From Lates calcarifer (Eukaryota; Chordata; Actinopteri; Centropomidae): a stretch of 64,000 nt of DNA. Where the stretch lies: positions 15,934,813 through 15,998,812 of the forward strand of contig NC_066833.1 in NCBI RefSeq assembly GCF_001640805.2, given 5' to 3'. Below, in pieces: positions 61,306 through 64,000 of the stretch. Positions within the stretch are counted from its first letter, which is position 1. Each line of letters opens with the position of its first letter. Position numbers and translations under genes: made by a program. The notes below the pieces were generated by a model. It ran no database searches and was not told where the DNA came from. It was given only the letters and a program-made list of their open reading frames with translations.

Positions 61306-64000
61306 CTACGGATAGGAGTGCCAGCACACACGGTCAACCATCCACCTCCAGACACACACAAGAGTTTCTCACACATTAAGTAGGTAAGAGAAGTAATTTA
61401 CAATTTAATGTTGTTTCCTCCAATGAAGCTTAGTCACCTTAACAATGACCAGGACAAACAGGAAGTCATATAACATAGCCAAAGTAAAGTGTGTGAGACA
61501 GAAAACACACCTAGCCCACGGCCCCCACCCATCACCCACCAAAAAAAAAAGAAGAAACATTCATGATTTTATTTGATTTCTTAAATCGGCTGCAAAACTG
61601 TCTCCTGATTTTCAGTCAAGAGTTCTGGGGAGAGGAAGAGGCTGAACTGAGAGCCCGGAGCGCCTTTTTCATTGCCCTTGGCCTGGTGACTGCATGTCGC
61701 ACGTCTGTTGGACTTGATGAACAATAACGTCCTTTCATTCATTGTTTGTTTTCAGGGATGTATGGTGCACATATATACACCCTTTGTCTGTCTTCAGTCG
61801 TTACACACACACATAAAACATATACGCTGGACAAAGTCAATCTGTTCACACACACACAAGCAGGACCTGTCTGTCCTCATGTCTGATTTAGGTGGCTGTC
61901 TTGGTTGAGGGGTCCTATAGATATCCCTCTTCCTGCGTTTGTTAGGCCGCTCCTTCTGTGTGGCTGCACACTGGGATGCTGTGACTCCAGAGCGGTGACG
62001 GGGGAAAATATGGCGGTGAGAGTCCATGTTTCCTCTGACTCTGTCCACATCTTGATAACCTTGTTCTTAGTAGGGCGGAGGAGGAACTGACAAGGTCCAC
62101 TGCGTGAGCCTTGTTTGCTTTCATTTAGTTGAACCATCAGTTAGTGACTCACAAAAAACACACACAGTAATGTTATGAAAACATTTTAGAATAATATGAT
62201 AGAGAATTTCAACAAAATCCACACAGATACCGGATATTTAATAAGTCTTTTTCACAGCAGACATTTTGACCTAGCAACCAAATCAGCAAAATGGACTCCA
62301 GCTATCATTAATAGTCATCATTTCCACTTGTGTTTTTCCTCCTGTGTTGTCATGTCAAAATGTCCTCCATGGAAAAAGCTGAGATCAACATGAGGACATA
62401 GCACTCCAATTTCTTGTTGTTTAACAACCAACATATACACTATGCTAATATATCTGTGATATGCTGAAATCATCCTGTAATATTCCAGTATTGGTTGGGT
62501 TGTAACTTATAAGAATGTGTAATTCTATGTATATGATTAATGCATCAAACTGCTGATTTAAAGCAATTATGTTTAACTTTTGAAATAAGGAATAAACTAT
62601 TCATAAAGTTGAATTCATGAGCAATAAAACACATCAGTGCTCAACTCAGTGCTGGTTAATGTTACCAAACTTTATACTGGTATATCTGTCACTGACTCAG
62701 ATTATTGACTTTATGACTCTTTTCCACTTGTGCTACCATCAGGCTCGGGTTCAGTGTGTCATAGATAAACAGTCTAATGGTAGATAAACAAGAAATAAAG
62801 ACAGCGTACTTGTTTAGGAGACATGTTCTACTCACTCTCAGTCAGTTTGTTCAATGATAGTGTCTATAAAGCTGCTGAAAGAAATTTGGGAAATGAAGGT
62901 AAATGTCAGGTGTCATTATCCTAATGTAAGTGACATGGTCCAAAGAATTTTCCTCAAGCAGACACACACACGCTAAAAAAGGGACAGACATGGAAACAGC
63001 CTTCCTTGACACACATTATAATGCATGAGTGACCCATATAGTGTATGCATCCATAACCTATTCATCATTAATGCCTCCAGTCTGGGAAAGCATTCAGGGT
63101 CAGTCAGGGTCAGAGATCAGCTGGTAAGAATAGCATCAGTCGAAATGTGCAGACAGTGTTGGAAACAGGTGGAGTCATGAGCGACAGAAGTCTAAAATAC
63201 GTGACAACTGACCGTCTGCCATGTCGGCTTCACGCAATCCCTCACCTGTTGGCTCAAAGCTTTGCCACCCTATAATGAGCAAACAGCAAGGCTAATCATT
63301 TACTGCCTATGACCATGTCCTCTCTTCTCTGGGTCAGCTTGTCAACAGAGCAGCACTGGTTTAATAATAACCTATAGCCTTTCAATAGTGAAGATGTTGC
63401 TGAGACGAGAACAAAGACTGATTGTTGTTGTGATTGTTGTTTTTTTACACTGCGAGCAAAGTGGTTACAGTATCTGTCATTAGCACACACTGAATCTCTG
63501 CACATCAAAGAGACAGATAAGAGACAAAGCAAAGGAATTCATGTTGGAGGAGCTTAACTGCTTTTAGCAATGACGTATTACTGCTTACAGTAATAATTCA
63601 CTGACCATTCATAAAACCATTAGATACGACTTATAAAGTATTTCTTGTAAGTGTGTCTCCCTCAGTTCTTTCAAGTGCTTGAACATTACTGTTTATATTG
63701 TTTTTAGTTGAAGCAAGACACAAAATAAGAAAACGAGATCTCTTTTTTATTTTTAAGCATTTCATTAATACACCAAAATAATATGTTTTAAAGGGGAAGA
63801 GGAAAAAAGTTACAAGAAGACAAATGTGCAAAGGAAAAAGAGAAAAAAAAAGATAATGATGATAATAAAAAATAAATGAATAAAACTTGACGAAGGTAGG
63901 AAAGACCGAGAATTATTCAAATGCAGCTACAGGATGTTTTTGCCTGATGACCACATGTCACCAGTCAGTGCAGTAAGTGCAGTAAGTGCAGTAAATGGGT
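61306..64000. other. Right-hand flank with no supported gene
   Basis: The GC-richer stretch at 61.9-62.1 kb has overlapping minus-strand open frames of 60-86 codons but no clear splice borders. The extreme end has a short tandem gcagtaagt-type repeat (about 63968-63996). Otherwise it is AT-rich sequence. Confidence 0.5.

Noticed and set aside
61877..62137. Overlapping minus-strand frames in a GC-richer patch
   Set aside because: Several frames are open at once and no splice borders are clear, which suits GC composition rather than coding.
1..64000. CRISPR arrays, operons, riboswitches, bacterial insertion sequences
   Set aside because: None found; the sequence is vertebrate, and its direct repeats are microsatellites or gene duplicates.

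Overview
The window looks like teleost fish chromosomal DNA. The evidence is spliced genes with GT-AG introns, an AT-rich background full of CA/TG, AT, GA and AAT microsatellites, several dispersed repeats I recognise from fish genomes, and a lens connexin (gja8) whose last 20 residues match the vertebrate family. Nothing bacterial or viral was seen. Finer placement (percomorph-like) is a guess from the repeat types.

Layout. 0.87-0.92 kb, minus: a signal-peptide exon of a gene running off the left edge, with its likely promoter near 1.0-1.3 kb. 1.3-8.5 kb: microsatellite-rich intergenic DNA. 8.5-17.0 kb, plus: three tandem five-exon genes, each encoding a signal peptide, one glycosylated V-type Ig domain, a membrane segment and a short tail. 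Copy 1 carries a frameshift; copies 2 and 3 are open (209 and 212 aa). 17.8-40.7 kb, plus: a tandem duplication of a nectin/PVR-like adhesion gene (V-C-C2-TM). Copy A (19.3-23.9 kb) is damaged at three places. Copy B (26.0-37.9 kb) reads as an intact eight-exon, 423-aa gene. 42.7-44.4 kb, minus: a further single-V receptor of 215 aa whose tail has a tyrosine motif like that of CD226. 48.8-50.1 kb, minus: gja8 (connexin 50) in one coding exon, with a splice acceptor just before it. 50.2-64 kb: mostly no recognisable gene, apart from one candidate minus-strand exon at 61.2-61.3 kb.

How the parts may work together. In mammals, nectin/PVR proteins are the ligands of the single-V receptors CD226, TIGIT and CD96. 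Here nectin-like ligand genes lie between single-V receptor genes within about 36 kb. The neighbourhood may therefore be a teleost receptor-ligand module expanding by tandem duplication, sequence exchange and loss. That pairing is inference. The exon structures are read directly from splice sites, reading phase and paralogue comparison inside the window.
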